DNA of 64,000 nt. It comes from Bacteroides sp. (GTDB taxonomy: Bacteria; Bacteroidota; Bacteroidia; Bacteroidales; Muribaculaceae). Both the position numbers and the translations under genes were made by a program. Shown piece after piece: positions 63,985 through 64,000 of the stretch (the first letter of the stretch is position 1; the number at the start of each line of letters is the position of its first letter). The stretch spans positions 1 through 64,000 of the forward strand of contig JAMPHF010000004.1 in the NCBI GenBank assembly GCA_023663525.1. Reading direction: 5' to 3'. The notes under the pieces are model-generated. The model was given only the letters and a program-made list of their open reading frames with translations. It did not search any database and had not been told where the DNA came from.

Positions 63985-64000
63985 TATGTCCATTTTTTGC

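Overview
The window is chromosomal DNA of a Bacteroidota bacterium, almost certainly order Bacteroidales and plausibly a gut Muribaculaceae-type lineage (the family assignment is inference). Supporting signs are a SusC/SusD pair, fimbrillin-type lipoproteins, GldH, ricT, DUF4292/DUF4105/DUF3256 genes, a phylum-sized SecA, acidic residues after lipobox cysteines, and promoters of the phylum-specific form TTTG-N19-21-TAnnTTTG. Most of the sequence is ordinary core genome; the accessory signal lies in the intergenic regions, which are rich in palindromes and short repeats.

Layout. 1-3.1 kb: end of a TonB-dependent receptor, a beta-helix-like lipoprotein and methylglyoxal synthase. 3.3-8.4 kb: a broken response-regulator fragment, two tandem tRNA-Val genes and a leftward export set (SLBB export protein, Wzz-like protein, LytM peptidase). 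8.6-12.8 kb: a small coiled-coil protein, zapA, a structured RNA (possibly 6S), rny, ricT and gldH. 12.8-13.15 kb: a 307-bp block of nested palindromes. 13.2-15.9 kb: a T7-lysozyme-type amidase, a DUF5119 lipoprotein and a fimbrillin. 16-23.1 kb: myo-inositol-phosphate synthase, then a leftward unit of polyprenol-phosphate glycosyltransferase, pyrC, korA and korB. 23.4-36.6 kb: M16 peptidase, SurA-like PPIase, OstA-like protein, mutL, DUF4105 protein, a degenerate PafA-like alkaline phosphatase homologue and secA. 37-39.3 kb: ndk, a second LytM peptidase and dapA. 39.9-45.2 kb: a SusC/SusD pair with no neighbouring enzymes. 45.6-52.6 kb: dut, TPR protein, DUF4292 lipoprotein, EnvC-like protein, DEAD-box helicase and DUF3256 protein. 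52.7-56.1 kb: cytidylate-kinase-like protein, EEP-family hydrolase and a PL1 pectate lyase. 56.5-61.8 kb: the xylose operon xylR-xylB-xylA-xylT, whose leader holds a 384-bp inverted-repeat element. 62.8-63.9 kb: an OmpA-family porin.

How the genes fit together. Envelope biogenesis dominates: SurA and OstA-like chaperone functions, three LytM-domain proteins (two with intact zinc ligands, one degenerate), SecA, GldH, OmpA and the polysaccharide-export set. RNA turnover (rny with ricT) and anaerobic carbon metabolism (2-oxoacid:ferredoxin oxidoreductase, xylose catabolism, methylglyoxal bypass) complete the picture.

The observations I rate highest are: the insertion element between a promoter-like site and xylR; the PafA-family protein that has lost its metal and substrate ligands; the structured RNA between zapA and rny; the direct rny-ricT linkage; the nested palindromes after gldH; the dispersed palindromic family near 39.6 and 56.3 kb; and heptad repeats directly in front of the pyrC and xylB start codons.
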